Of a DNA stretch of 64,000 nucleotides, positions 19,393 to 26,231 are shown in pieces. This DNA comes from Pseudomonas fluorescens NCIMB 11764 (GTDB lineage: Bacteria; Pseudomonadota; Gammaproteobacteria; Pseudomonadales; Pseudomonadaceae). Below the pieces are notes generated by a model, which was given only the letters and a program-made list of their open reading frames with translations, did not search any database and was not told the origin of the DNA. The stretch is taken from the NCBI RefSeq assembly GCF_000293885.2, contig NZ_CP010945.1, forward strand, positions 4,980,001 to 5,044,000, written 5' to 3'. A program made the position numbers and the translations under genes. Within the stretch, counting starts at the first letter, position 1; every line of letters begins with the position of its first letter.

Positions 19393-19614
19393 ATGATCGA
19401 GATGATACTCAATGGTTTAGGCGTGGCGGGGCTTTGGCTGGCGGTCGAGTACTGCCTGAAGCAGCAGACGGCGCAGAGCCTGGAAGAGGCAAGCCTGATG
19501 CCGTTTGCCGATGACCCGGAGGTGGCACGGCGGGTGGAACTGGCGACGGGGAAAGTCGTGAAAGCGGTGGCGCCGGAAGAGCCGAAACCGGGATGGTTAA
19601 ACCTCGAAATCTGA
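19393..19614 (+). CDS. ccoQ: CcoQ/FixQ-like small oxidase subunit
   Basis: This 73-residue single-pass membrane protein starts 15 bases after ccoN, with GAGGAG upstream of the ATG. The membrane helix (MIEMILNGLGVAGLWLAVEY) is followed by SLEEASLMPFADDPEVARR, which closely matches the conserved post-helix segment of CcoQ (F/L-x-E-A-x-x-x-P-F-A-D). CcoQ stabilises cbb3 oxidase complexes. The tail is longer than in classical CcoQ and acidic/proline-rich. A REP pair after the stop probably ends the transcript. The pairing with an orphan ccoN mirrors ccoN4-ccoQ4 of P. aeruginosa. Confidence 0.85.
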   Translation: MIEMILNGLGVAGLWLAVEYCLKQQTAQSLEEASLMPFADDPEVARRVELATGKVVKAVAPEEPKPGWLNLEI

Positions 19615-19645
19615 ATCACCACCAGCCAATGTGGGAGCGGGTTTG

Positions 19646-19740
19646 TGTGGCGAGGGCGCTTGCTCCCGCTCGGCTGCGAAGCAGTCGCAAAGCATTTGGG
19701 GCCGCTTCGCGACCCAGCGGGAGCAAGCGCCCTTGCCACA
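19646..19740. repeat. REP-type inverted pair between convergent genes
   Basis: Left arm TGTGGCGAGGGCGCTTGCTC (19646-19665) and right arm GAGCAAGCGCCCTTGCCACA (19721-19740) are nearly perfect inverted copies around about 50 bases. They lie between the ends of ccoQ and the convergent hypothetical gene, probably acting as a shared terminator. Confidence 0.85.
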
Positions 19741-19751
19741 GGGGATCGGGT

Positions 19752-20246
19752 TTAGCCGCGATCGCGTGGAATCAGGCTCTGCAACTGTTGCGCCAGGAAA
19801 TTCGCATCGAAAGCAAAGGTGTCCGGGTCTTTCAAGCCATTGGTCTTGCGCCACTGCCAGTTGCTCGAAGGCGGCAGGCACACAAGAGAAATGCTGCCAT
19901 AGCGCGCGGCGGTCAGGCCCATCACGGCCAGGGAAATCTGCCCGCCCGCGCCCATCACATCCGGTACGAACTCCACCGGTTTGCCGGCGATCACGATGCC
20001 GAGTTTCTCGGTCTTGAACGTTGACGTCTCGACCGGAACGCTGGGCCCCGAGGCCACGTAGGCCTCACGGCTCACTTCCAGCAGGTTGGGCGCCTGGACC
20101 GGTTCCAGCCATTGCTGGATCTGATCGAACAGCTCGCCAATGCGCGTCGCCCATACGGCTGACTGCGACTCGAACAGTTGTTTTTTGTGCGCTTCGCTGT
20201 CTGCGTAGTGGCGAAGCATCTCACCCAGTTGCTGTACATCGTCCAT
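19752..20246 (-). CDS. Conserved hypothetical protein, 164 residues
   Basis: I do not recognise this family. The start at 20246 (MDDVQQLGEMLRHYADSEAH) has AAGGAA eight bases upstream and removes an unlikely Cys-rich extension. The N-terminal third is helical and charged (ESQSAVWATRIGELFDQIQQ), the middle is beta-rich (LGIVIAGKPVEFVPDVMGAG) with a Gly-rich turn, and SISLVCLPPSSNWQWRKTNG follows near residue 125. No signal peptide, metal site or Walker motif is seen. It is convergent with ccoQ and on the same strand as, but 128 bases downstream of, the acetyltransferase gene, so it probably has its own promoter. Confidence 0.7.
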   Translation of the reverse strand: MDDVQQLGEMLRHYADSEAHKKQLFESQSAVWATRIGELFDQIQQWLEPVQAPNLLEVSREAYVASGPSVPVETSTFKTEKLGIVIAGKPVEFVPDVMGAGGQISLAVMGLTAARYGSISLVCLPPSSNWQWRKTNGLKDPDTFAFDANFLAQQLQSLIPRDRG

Positions 20247-20374
20247 TACGGTGTTCCTTTGGTTGAAGCCGTGCTGCGGACTTTGAGCATGGCAGATGCC
20301 GGCGCCGGGCGTACAAGTCAATTGCACAGACGGTCACATCACAGGACACTCGCGGCTCGCATTGGCGCAGTCAC

Positions 20375-20896
20375 TCAACCGTCCTTGGGCGTGCGACGCA
20401 GGCGCGCCATGCTCAAGGTGTCCACCAGCCTTCCGTCACGCACCGCGTAGTCACGAAACAGGCCTTCGGTTTCAAAGCCGAACTTGCGATACAAACCGAT
20501 GGCCGCTTCGTTGTCGGCGTACACCGCAAGCTCGACCCGTTGCAGGTTCATCCAGTTGTCGGCGATGTCCAGCGCGGTGGCCAGCAGCTTCGAGCCAACG
20601 CCCTTGCTCTGCCACCCTGGCAAAACGCCCATGCCGAAGCTGCCGGCGTGACTGCGACGGATCCGCGAAAACTGCTCCAGGCCAATGCTGCCGATCACCA
20701 GGCCCTGATGCAGCGCCACCAGTTTGATTTCGCGTTCGTTGTCCGACGCCAGGCGTTTGCGCCAGAGCTCGGTGGATTGAAACGGCATTTGCAGCACTTG
20801 CCGGGTAACGGCCGGCTCGTTGTAAAGCGCGGTGATGCCTTCGATGTGGCTTTCGTTGAAGCGTTCGAGGGTGACGACAGCGTCAGTGACGGGCAT
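20375..20896 (-). CDS. GNAT-family N-acetyltransferase
   Basis: This 173-residue GNAT protein transfers an acetyl group from acetyl-CoA to an amine. The acetyl-CoA pyrophosphate loop is visible in GMGVLPGWQSKGVGSKLLATA (Q-x-x-G-x-G). It is followed by VELAVYADNEAAIGLYRKFG and FETEGLFRDYAVRDG, the typical motif B ending of RimJ/SpeG-like members. The start at 20896 (MPVTDAVVTLERFNE) has AAGGATG ten bases upstream. The longer frame upstream is not supported. Substrate is unknown; a small polyamine, antibiotic or protein amino group are all possible. Confidence 0.88.
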   Translation of the reverse strand: MPVTDAVVTLERFNESHIEGITALYNEPAVTRQVLQMPFQSTELWRKRLASDNEREIKLVALHQGLVIGSIGLEQFSRIRRSHAGSFGMGVLPGWQSKGVGSKLLATALDIADNWMNLQRVELAVYADNEAAIGLYRKFGFETEGLFRDYAVRDGRLVDTLSMARLRRTPKDG

Positions 20897-20972
20897 GGGT
20901 GATTCATCCTTGAGACAGACATGGCCGCTCACTCTACAACGCATACTTCAAACATGGCGAGTACCCGATGTG

Positions 20973-21953
20973 TCAGCCTTCAAACCATTCCCGGCGCTCT
21001 TCGAAGGTGTTCTGGATCAGCTCGACGATCATCTGCACCTGCGCTTCGCCCTCGGACTGCGCATTCACCGCCATCCACACCGCACGCTGCATCGGCTGGA
21101 CGAACAGCCCCGGCAACGCAATAAGACCGCGGTCAAAGCGGCTGATGTAGCCGGGCAGCAAACCGATGCAGGCACTGCAGCGAATCATCTCCAGCAGCAG
21201 CTCATAGGAATGCAACTGCACGACACCGGCCAGGCGCTGGTCCACCACGGCATTCCACGGGACGAAACTCTCGACCTGACGGTGAGACTGCCATTGCACC
21301 AACAGGAAATCCGCGAGGTCATCGAGGCTGTCCGGACGCGACGCCGTGCGTGAGTATCGCTTGGCGATATGCGGCAGGTAATCAAGCCGCGCCAGGCGCC
21401 GGGGCTCGCTAACCGCAAAGCTCGGGCCCGGCAGGGGCGATTCGGTGCCAGCCAGCCACACCACCACATCGGCGCTGACGGCTTGCAGTGCCAGTTCGCT
21501 GTCGAGGGTGATGATGTCCAGGCGTACGCTGGCGTTGCGGCGCAACAAGGCCACCAGGTCGCGACCAAGCATGTCGTGCAGGACCGATTCAGCCACTGCC
21601 AGGCGCACCAACGGTTGTTCGATCACCGGCAAATCGCGCTCATGAGCCAACGCAATCAACTGCGCCTGAAGCTGCAAACCTTCACGGCTGAGGGTGACGC
21701 CATTGTCGCAATGGCTGAACAGCGAACATTGCAGTTGCGTTTCGAGCAGTGCCAGTTGCTTGCGCAGCAAGGTGACCTTGATGTTGAGACTGCGGGCTGC
21801 CTGCATGAAACAGCCGCAGCGGGCACTGACCATGAACGCCCGGGCCAGTGGCGGATCGATCGCCATGGCTTGCGTGCGCCAGGACGGTGTGGTTGCTACC
21901 GGCGAACGGTATCCGGCGGGGATTTGGCGCCCTGTGGTTTCCATGAATGACAT
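20973..21953 (-). CDS. LysR-family transcriptional regulator
   Basis: This 326-residue regulator starts at 21953 with AGGGAG seven bases upstream. About 35 residues precede the winged helix-turn-helix, longer than usual. The helix-turn-helix is ARAFMVSARCGCFMQAARSLNIK, followed by the wing LFSHCDNGVTLSREG. An effector-binding domain follows with two alpha/beta halves, including VRLAVAESVLHDMLGRDL and VVVWLAGTESPLPG. Some positions usually conserved in LysR helices are replaced, so DNA binding may be divergent. An internal ATG at 21866 (MAIDPPLARAF) is an alternative start. It is followed by the GNAT gene on the same strand. The carboxymuconolactone-decarboxylase-like gene upstream is also on the minus strand. 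Confidence 0.85.
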   Translation of the reverse strand: MSFMETTGRQIPAGYRSPVATTPSWRTQAMAIDPPLARAFMVSARCGCFMQAARSLNIKVTLLRKQLALLETQLQCSLFSHCDNGVTLSREGLQLQAQLIALAHERDLPVIEQPLVRLAVAESVLHDMLGRDLVALLRRNASVRLDIITLDSELALQAVSADVVVWLAGTESPLPGPSFAVSEPRRLARLDYLPHIAKRYSRTASRPDSLDDLADFLLVQWQSHRQVESFVPWNAVVDQRLAGVVQLHSYELLLEMIRCSACIGLLPGYISRFDRGLIALPGLFVQPMQRAVWMAVNAQSEGEAQVQMIVELIQNTFEERREWFEG

Positions 21954-22028
21954 CGATGACTCCCTGTCGATATGTCCTTTGAAAACTTCATCCTGCGCAA
22001 CGATGATGAACCTGGTGTGACATCCGCT

Positions 22029-22469
22029 TCATACGCTGGGTGTTTGGCGAAAACTCACCGCCAGGCGATTCCAGCTGTTGATGGTGGTGACGGCGATCGT
22101 CAGGTCGACCATCTCGCTTTCACTGAACTGCTCCCGGGCCAGAGCGTAGACGTCGTCGGGCACATGGCTTTGCGAGAGCAAGGTCACCGCCTCCGTCCAG
22201 GCCAGCGCCGCACGTTCCCGTGGGTTGAAGAAGCCACTGTCGCGCCAGACCACGATTGAATACAGGCGCCGGTCGGTCTCGCCGAGCCGTCGCGCATCCA
22301 CCGAATGCATGTCGGTACAAAAGGCGCAGCCATTGAGCTGGGAGGCGCGGATCTTGATCAGGTGCAGCAGCGCCGGCTCGATGCTCAGGTTACTGGTCAG
22401 CGCCTCCATGGCAATCATCGCTTTCATCGCTTTGGGCGACGCGCTGTAGTAATCCAGACGGGAAGTCAT
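22029..22469 (-). CDS. AhpD-like carboxymuconolactone decarboxylase family protein
   Basis: This 146-residue protein carries the AhpD active-site pattern C48-A-F-C51-T-D-M-H55, preceded by LLHLIKIRASQLNG. Such proteins are thiol-dependent peroxidases or peroxidase-partner reductases. The C-terminal helix (VDLTIAVTTINSWNRLAVSF) is characteristic of the family. It is divergent from the MocR regulator gene at 22675, a common arrangement in which the MocR protein senses a substrate amine and controls the AhpD-like gene. A role in oxidative-stress defence is inferred. Confidence 0.9.
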   Translation of the reverse strand: MTSRLDYYSASPKAMKAMIAMEALTSNLSIEPALLHLIKIRASQLNGCAFCTDMHSVDARRLGETDRRLYSIVVWRDSGFFNPRERAALAWTEAVTLLSQSHVPDDVYALAREQFSESEMVDLTIAVTTINSWNRLAVSFRQTPSV

Positions 22470-22524
22470 GGCGTGCCTCGTGGATCGATTGATGCTTTTT
22501 ACACTAGGCGCCGATGCGCAAGCG

Positions 22525-22541
22525 TTACAGATCCAATACAG
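22525..22541. promoter_or_regulatory. TTACAG/ATACAG tandem, candidate MocR site
   Basis: TTACAGATCC (22525-22534) followed by AATACAG (22535-22541) lies in the divergent promoter between the AhpD-like and MocR genes. It resembles TTACAGATTC at 17664-17673. Chance similarity is possible. Confidence 0.2.
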
Positions 22542-22674
22542 CGAAATTCCGGTGGACCACCCGGCAACAGGCCAATCCTCGGTTTTTCACCCACGCAACT
22601 TCTGCGCAGCGGTGCTTGCGGGTAATCTGACGCGACGCACACGCGTCTCAACCGCCCCTAGGAGCCCCGCCGGT

Positions 22675-24108
22675 ATGGAACTTCATGTTGTCATCAACGG
22701 CCGCAAGGACCTGGCAGGCCAGTTGTACAACCAACTGCGCAGCGCCATCGAATCCGGCCGTCTGACAGCCGGCACGCAGCTGCCGCCCAGCCGATTGCTG
22801 GCCGAGCAGCTGGGCATCTCGCGCAAGACCATTTCCGATACCTACGCGCAACTGACGTATGAAAACTTCCTCACCGGCGTGATCGGCAAAGGCACCTACG
22901 TCAATGCCCGGACCGCAAAAGCATTGCCCAAGCAAAGCCATTCGCAATTGGCGAGCGCCGAGGTCATCGAGTCGTGGCGCAACCTGCCCGTGTTTTTGCG
23001 CCATCCGACACTGGAAGGCTCGCTGCGCTATGACTTCATCGGAGGAGCCACCAGCAAGGGCCAGTTTCCACAGGACGATTGGCGGCGCTGCACCTCTCAT
23101 GCCTTGCGCCAGATGACCGGTTCAAAGGGTTTCTACAGCCTGCCCGAAGGCCTGCCGGCGCTGCGTAACGCGATCGCCCGGCACATCGCCTTTTCCCGTG
23201 GCGTGAACTGTCAGGACGAAGACGTGGTGGTGTGCAACGGCGCGCAACAGGCGCTGGACCTGATCTCCCGCGTGATGACCCGCCCCGGCAGCATCGTCGC
23301 CATGGAAGACCCCGGCTACCCGCCCGCGCGCCTGCTGTTTGGTACCCACGGCGCCACGGTGATCGGCGTGCCGGTCGACGCCGAAGGCCTTCAGGTCGAC
23401 AAGATCCCCTTCGGTACGCAGCTGATTTATGTCACGCCGTCACATCAGTTTCCGCTGGGCATGCCGATGAGCCAGGCGCGGCGAGTGGCATTGCTGGAGC
23501 GCGCCTACGAGCTCGGCGCGATCATCATCGAGGACGATTACGACAGCGAATTCCGCTATGAAGGGCGGCCCACCGACTCCCTGCAAAGCATGGACGAGCG
23601 CGGAATCGTCGCCTACGTCGGGACCTTTTCGAAAACCTTGCTGCCGGAGTTGCGCCTCGGTTACGCGATTTTGCCGCCAGCGATTCTTGAAGCGGTGATC
23701 CAGGCCAAGCAACTCACCGACCGGCATACCTCCACCCTGCCCCAGTGGGCGCTGGCCAAGTTCATCGCCGAAGGCTGCCTGCTCAAGCATATTCGCCGGT
23801 GCCATACGATCTACGCCGGGCGTCGCGAGCGAATCCTGACGCGTGTGGCAGGTGACCTGTCCCCTTGGTTCGAAGCCATCCAAAGCACCGCCGGGTTTCA
23901 CATGGTGCTTATGTGCAAAGTGCCTATCGATATGCCGTTGGTGATCGAACTGGCGAAAAAGGTTGAAGTGGGACTGTATTCCATCGAGGACTTCTACTAC
24001 CAACAAGCGCCACGGGCAGGGCTTCTCATGGGCTTTGGCGCCATTGAAACCCTCGACATCGACACCGCCCTGGACCGTCTGCGGGACATTTTGCAGCAAG
24101 TCGCCTGA
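22675..24108 (+). CDS. MocR/PdxR-family regulator (GntR wHTH + aminotransferase-like)
   Basis: This 477-residue protein fuses a GntR winged helix-turn-helix (residues 10-75, LAGQLYNQLRSAIESGRLTA and LGISRKTISDTYAQLTYENF) to a fold-type I aminotransferase domain. The PLP-binding lysine is in VGTFSKTLLPELRLGY, the aspartate in IIIEDDYDSEFRYEG, and YSLPEGLPALRNAIARHI is typical. Such regulators use PLP or its amino-acid aldimine as the signal and bind direct DNA repeats. The ATG at 22675 has TAGGAG ten bases upstream; the 69 extra codons upstream were rejected. It is divergent from the AhpD-like gene, its probable target. P. aeruginosa MpaR belongs to the same family. Confidence 0.9.
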   Translation: MELHVVINGRKDLAGQLYNQLRSAIESGRLTAGTQLPPSRLLAEQLGISRKTISDTYAQLTYENFLTGVIGKGTYVNARTAKALPKQSHSQLASAEVIESWRNLPVFLRHPTLEGSLRYDFIGGATSKGQFPQDDWRRCTSHALRQMTGSKGFYSLPEGLPALRNAIARHIAFSRGVNCQDEDVVVCNGAQQALDLISRVMTRPGSIVAMEDPGYPPARLLFGTHGATVIGVPVDAEGLQVDKIPFGTQLIYVTPSHQFPLGMPMSQARRVALLERAYELGAIIIEDDYDSEFRYEGRPTDSLQSMDERGIVAYVGTFSKTLLPELRLGYAILPPAILEAVIQAKQLTDRHTSTLPQWALAKFIAEGCLLKHIRRCHTIYAGRRERILTRVAGDLSPWFEAIQSTAGFHMVLMCKVPIDMPLVIELAKKVEVGLYSIEDFYYQQAPRAGLLMGFGAIETLDIDTALDRLRDILQQVA

Positions 24109-24231
24109 CAGATTGGTCTGGGTTTTTATCCGGCGATTGGCTATTGGCGGTCCCAAGGTGCGGGCCTATCCTGCATAAGCGTTATCCCTCAATGAGCAGG
24201 ATTCGTCCGGCCTGATTCAGGAGTGTGAGCA

Positions 24232-24525
24232 ATGTCCAACGAAGTGATCAACACCGTAAAGGTGCAGGCCGCCGCCGGCCGCTCGGATGAGCTGGGTAAG
24301 CAACTGCAAAAGATTGTCGAAACCCTGCGCGAACAACCGGGCTGCGATTCCTATATGGTCGACCGCTGCCCCGAGGACAGCAACCGCTGGAACGTCAGCG
24401 CCCGCTGGCAATCGGAAGCGGCCATGCAGATGCATTTCCACTGCCCTGAAGTACAAGGCTTTATCGGTCTGATCGACAGCCGACTGGCCAACGCCGTCGA
24501 CTTCAACAGCTTTCCTATCGTCTAG
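24232..24525 (+). CDS. Antibiotic-biosynthesis-monooxygenase (ABM) domain protein
   Basis: This 97-residue protein begins VINTVKVQAAAGRSDELGKQ and contains REQPGCDSYMVDRCPEDSNR and WNVSARWQSEAAMQMHFHCP. These are the strands and the W-x-S-x-x-A-x-x-x-H segment of the dimeric ferredoxin-like ABM fold (YgiN/quinol monooxygenase-like). Enzymes of this fold oxidise quinols or aromatic compounds without a cofactor; here the activity is unproven. CAGGAG lies ten bases upstream of the ATG. It appears monocistronic, with a degenerate palindrome after the stop. Confidence 0.85.
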   Translation: MSNEVINTVKVQAAAGRSDELGKQLQKIVETLREQPGCDSYMVDRCPEDSNRWNVSARWQSEAAMQMHFHCPEVQGFIGLIDSRLANAVDFNSFPIV

Positions 24526-24532
24526 AGAGTCA

Positions 24533-24602
24533 GGTCCCGGCTTACGGTCATTCCTGCAGGGCAATGGGTACCCCTGCAAGAGCAGCCGCAAGCCGGGATC
24601 TT
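24533..24602. repeat. Degenerate REP-like inverted repeat
   Basis: GTCCCGGCTTACGGTCATTC...CCTGCAGGG faces CCCTGCA...GCAGCCGCAAGCCGGGATC. It resembles a decayed copy of the GATCGCAGCC...GCTCCTGCA family at 15351. It follows the ABM gene stop and may serve as its terminator. Confidence 0.45.
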
Positions 24603-24716
24603 CACGTATCAAAGCCCGCAATTGGTCCCCTGTCCTTCTCGCAAATTGGCTGTTTGATTGCCGTCACTGCCGGACTAACGTTGTGCCTGACAACTAACCA
24701 CCGCAGGTGATGAATC

Positions 24717-25127
24717 ATGAGAGTTTTGCGTTTACTTGCTGCCCCGCTTGCCGTCTTCGCCCTGACCGTATCTGCATCGGCATTCGCCCACGACCCTTCG
24801 GAAAAAGTCACGATCCTGCAGGACGAAGTCCTCAAGAACGTCCCGGGGAAAAAGGCGCTGATGATCGAAGTCGATTACAAGCCCGGCCAATCCTCCATCG
24901 CCCACAAACACGAAGGTACCGCCATGGCGTACGTGCTTTCGGGATCGATCGTTTCGCAGGTGAAAGGCGAGCAAGCGAAAACCTTCAAGGCCGGCGAGTA
25001 TTGGTATGAACCGGCCGGGTCGGAGCATCTGGTCTCGAAAAATGCCAGCGCGACCAAGCCGGCCAAACTCCTGGTATTCATGGTGTTGTCCCCCGACGAG
25101 AAAGTGTTGATCCCCTTGGAAAACTGA
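24717..25127 (+). CDS. Exported cupin-domain protein
   Basis: This 136-residue protein has a signal peptide (residues 1-24, cleavage after ASAFA). One small cupin barrel follows. The first cupin motif is SSIAHKHEGTAMAYVLSGSI, supplying His-x-His and Glu ligands; the second is YEPAGSEHLVSKNASATKP, supplying the last His. This is the single-domain periplasmic cupin type common in pseudomonads, probably binding a divalent metal; its substrate is unknown. The gene has its own strong terminator at 25155. The ATG is preceded by GCAGGTGATGAATC. Confidence 0.85.
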   Translation: MRVLRLLAAPLAVFALTVSASAFAHDPSEKVTILQDEVLKNVPGKKALMIEVDYKPGQSSIAHKHEGTAMAYVLSGSIVSQVKGEQAKTFKAGEYWYEPAGSEHLVSKNASATKPAKLLVFMVLSPDEKVLIPLEN

Positions 25128-25154
25128 TAGCTGAGCGTACAGCCATAAATAAAC

Positions 25155-25184
25155 AGGCCCGAATCTGACGTTCGGGCCTTTTTA
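25155..25184 (+). terminator. Rho-independent terminator of the cupin gene
   Basis: A 9-bp stem (AGGCCCGAA/TTCGGGCCT) with a 7-base loop is followed by TTTTTATTT, 28 bases after the cupin stop. Confidence 0.9.
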
Positions 25185-25357
25185 TTTCTCTACGCAATTA
25201 AACGAAACGATTTAAACCAAATAAAAACTATTGGCCACCTGATAAGTGCGGTTATTGGCTATTTCATTAAGTACCGACAGGTTTAGTCTGAAAACACCGC
25301 CGACTCGCTCGGCAACTTACACTTGACGACTCAAGTTGTTTCACTGGAGAAACACCC

Positions 25358-26068
25358 ATGAAACTTGCACTTGTCAGTACCTTGACGATCACCGCTGTTT
25401 TAACCGGATGTTCAATTCCCACCGCGCCAACCGCCGTTTCTTCACTCGACGGTGTCTTCACCGACCCCGTCAGCCGCAGCAGCGCCACCCATGTCGCCAG
25501 CGGCAGTCATGTATCGCTGGGCATCGTTTACAGCCGCAACACTCAGACCAACCGTGCCTATCTTCAGGACTACCAGGCGAATGCCGGCACCGGTTTCGGC
25601 CAGAGTCTGCTGGTGCAACCGATTCATGATGCCTACGTTGCCACCTCCAGGCCCGACATGGCGGTGGATTGGGTCAAGGCATCCTTGCAACGTCAGTTCG
25701 GTTCGGTAACCGTGTACCCGGACATGCAAAGCCTCAAGGTCGCGAAACCGGACATGGTGGCGATTGTCGACACCCGCAGCCAATTGATCACCTCGCGCAG
25801 TTCCGACGTCGAGGCCGATGTGAGTGCGGTTTTTTATGATGCCAACTTTAATTACATCGGGACTGCGCAAGGCCACGATGCCAAAGCATTGAGCCCGGTG
25901 TGGGCGGACTATAAACGCAGCGAAGAGATCGTGGCGGATATTAATGAACAGCAAAATGTGCAAGTTCGGGCATTGCAGAAGTTTGACCAGTCGCTCAGCA
26001 ATTTATTGACCGGGCCGACAGATAAAGTATCGATGATTGATAATAATTCAAGTCGTAAGTTGTATTAA
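25358..26068 (+). CDS. Hypothetical lipoprotein, 236 residues
   Basis: The N-terminus MKLALVSTLTITAVLTGCSI is a lipoprotein signal with lipobox V-L-T-G-C and Cys18 as the acylated residue. The mature part is polar, with SHVSLGIVYSRNTQTNRAYL near residue 50, VDWVKASLQRQFGSVTVYPD near residue 105, and MVAIVDTRSQLITSRSSDVE. This resembles the GNA1162/YajG-like pattern of a short alpha/beta lipoprotein domain that handles peptidoglycan or surface polysaccharide, but I cannot name the family. The C-terminal 50 residues are helical and Gln-rich. It has GAGAAAC before the ATG and stands alone, with a REP pair and a bidirectional terminator downstream. Confidence 0.75.
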   Translation: MKLALVSTLTITAVLTGCSIPTAPTAVSSLDGVFTDPVSRSSATHVASGSHVSLGIVYSRNTQTNRAYLQDYQANAGTGFGQSLLVQPIHDAYVATSRPDMAVDWVKASLQRQFGSVTVYPDMQSLKVAKPDMVAIVDTRSQLITSRSSDVEADVSAVFYDANFNYIGTAQGHDAKALSPVWADYKRSEEIVADINEQQNVQVRALQKFDQSLSNLLTGPTDKVSMIDNNSSRKLY

Positions 26069-26075
26069 GGCTAAT

Positions 26076-26153
26076 GGCCCCGTCGCGAGCAGGTTCGCTC
26101 CCACAATTTGAAATGCATTCCAATGTGGGAGCGAACCTGCTCGCGATGGGGCC
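26076..26153. repeat. REP-type inverted pair
   Basis: Thirty-base arms (26076-26105 and 26124-26153) built on CGCGAGCAGGTTCGCTCCCA pair with one mismatch around an 18-base spacer. They lie between the ends of the lipoprotein gene and gdhB. Confidence 0.9.
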
Positions 26154-26183
26154 TTATCAAACACCACAAAACCCAAAGCAGAA

Positions 26184-26217
26184 AAAAAGCCCCGCATCTC
26201 TCAATGCGGGGCTTTTT
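26184..26217. terminator. Bidirectional Rho-independent terminator
   Basis: A GCCCCGCAT/ATGCGGGGC stem is flanked by seven A on the left and five T on the right, so it works in both directions. It ends gdhB (stop at 26232, minus) and the lipoprotein gene (plus). Confidence 0.92.
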
Positions 26218-26231
26218 CATTCAGCGACTGA

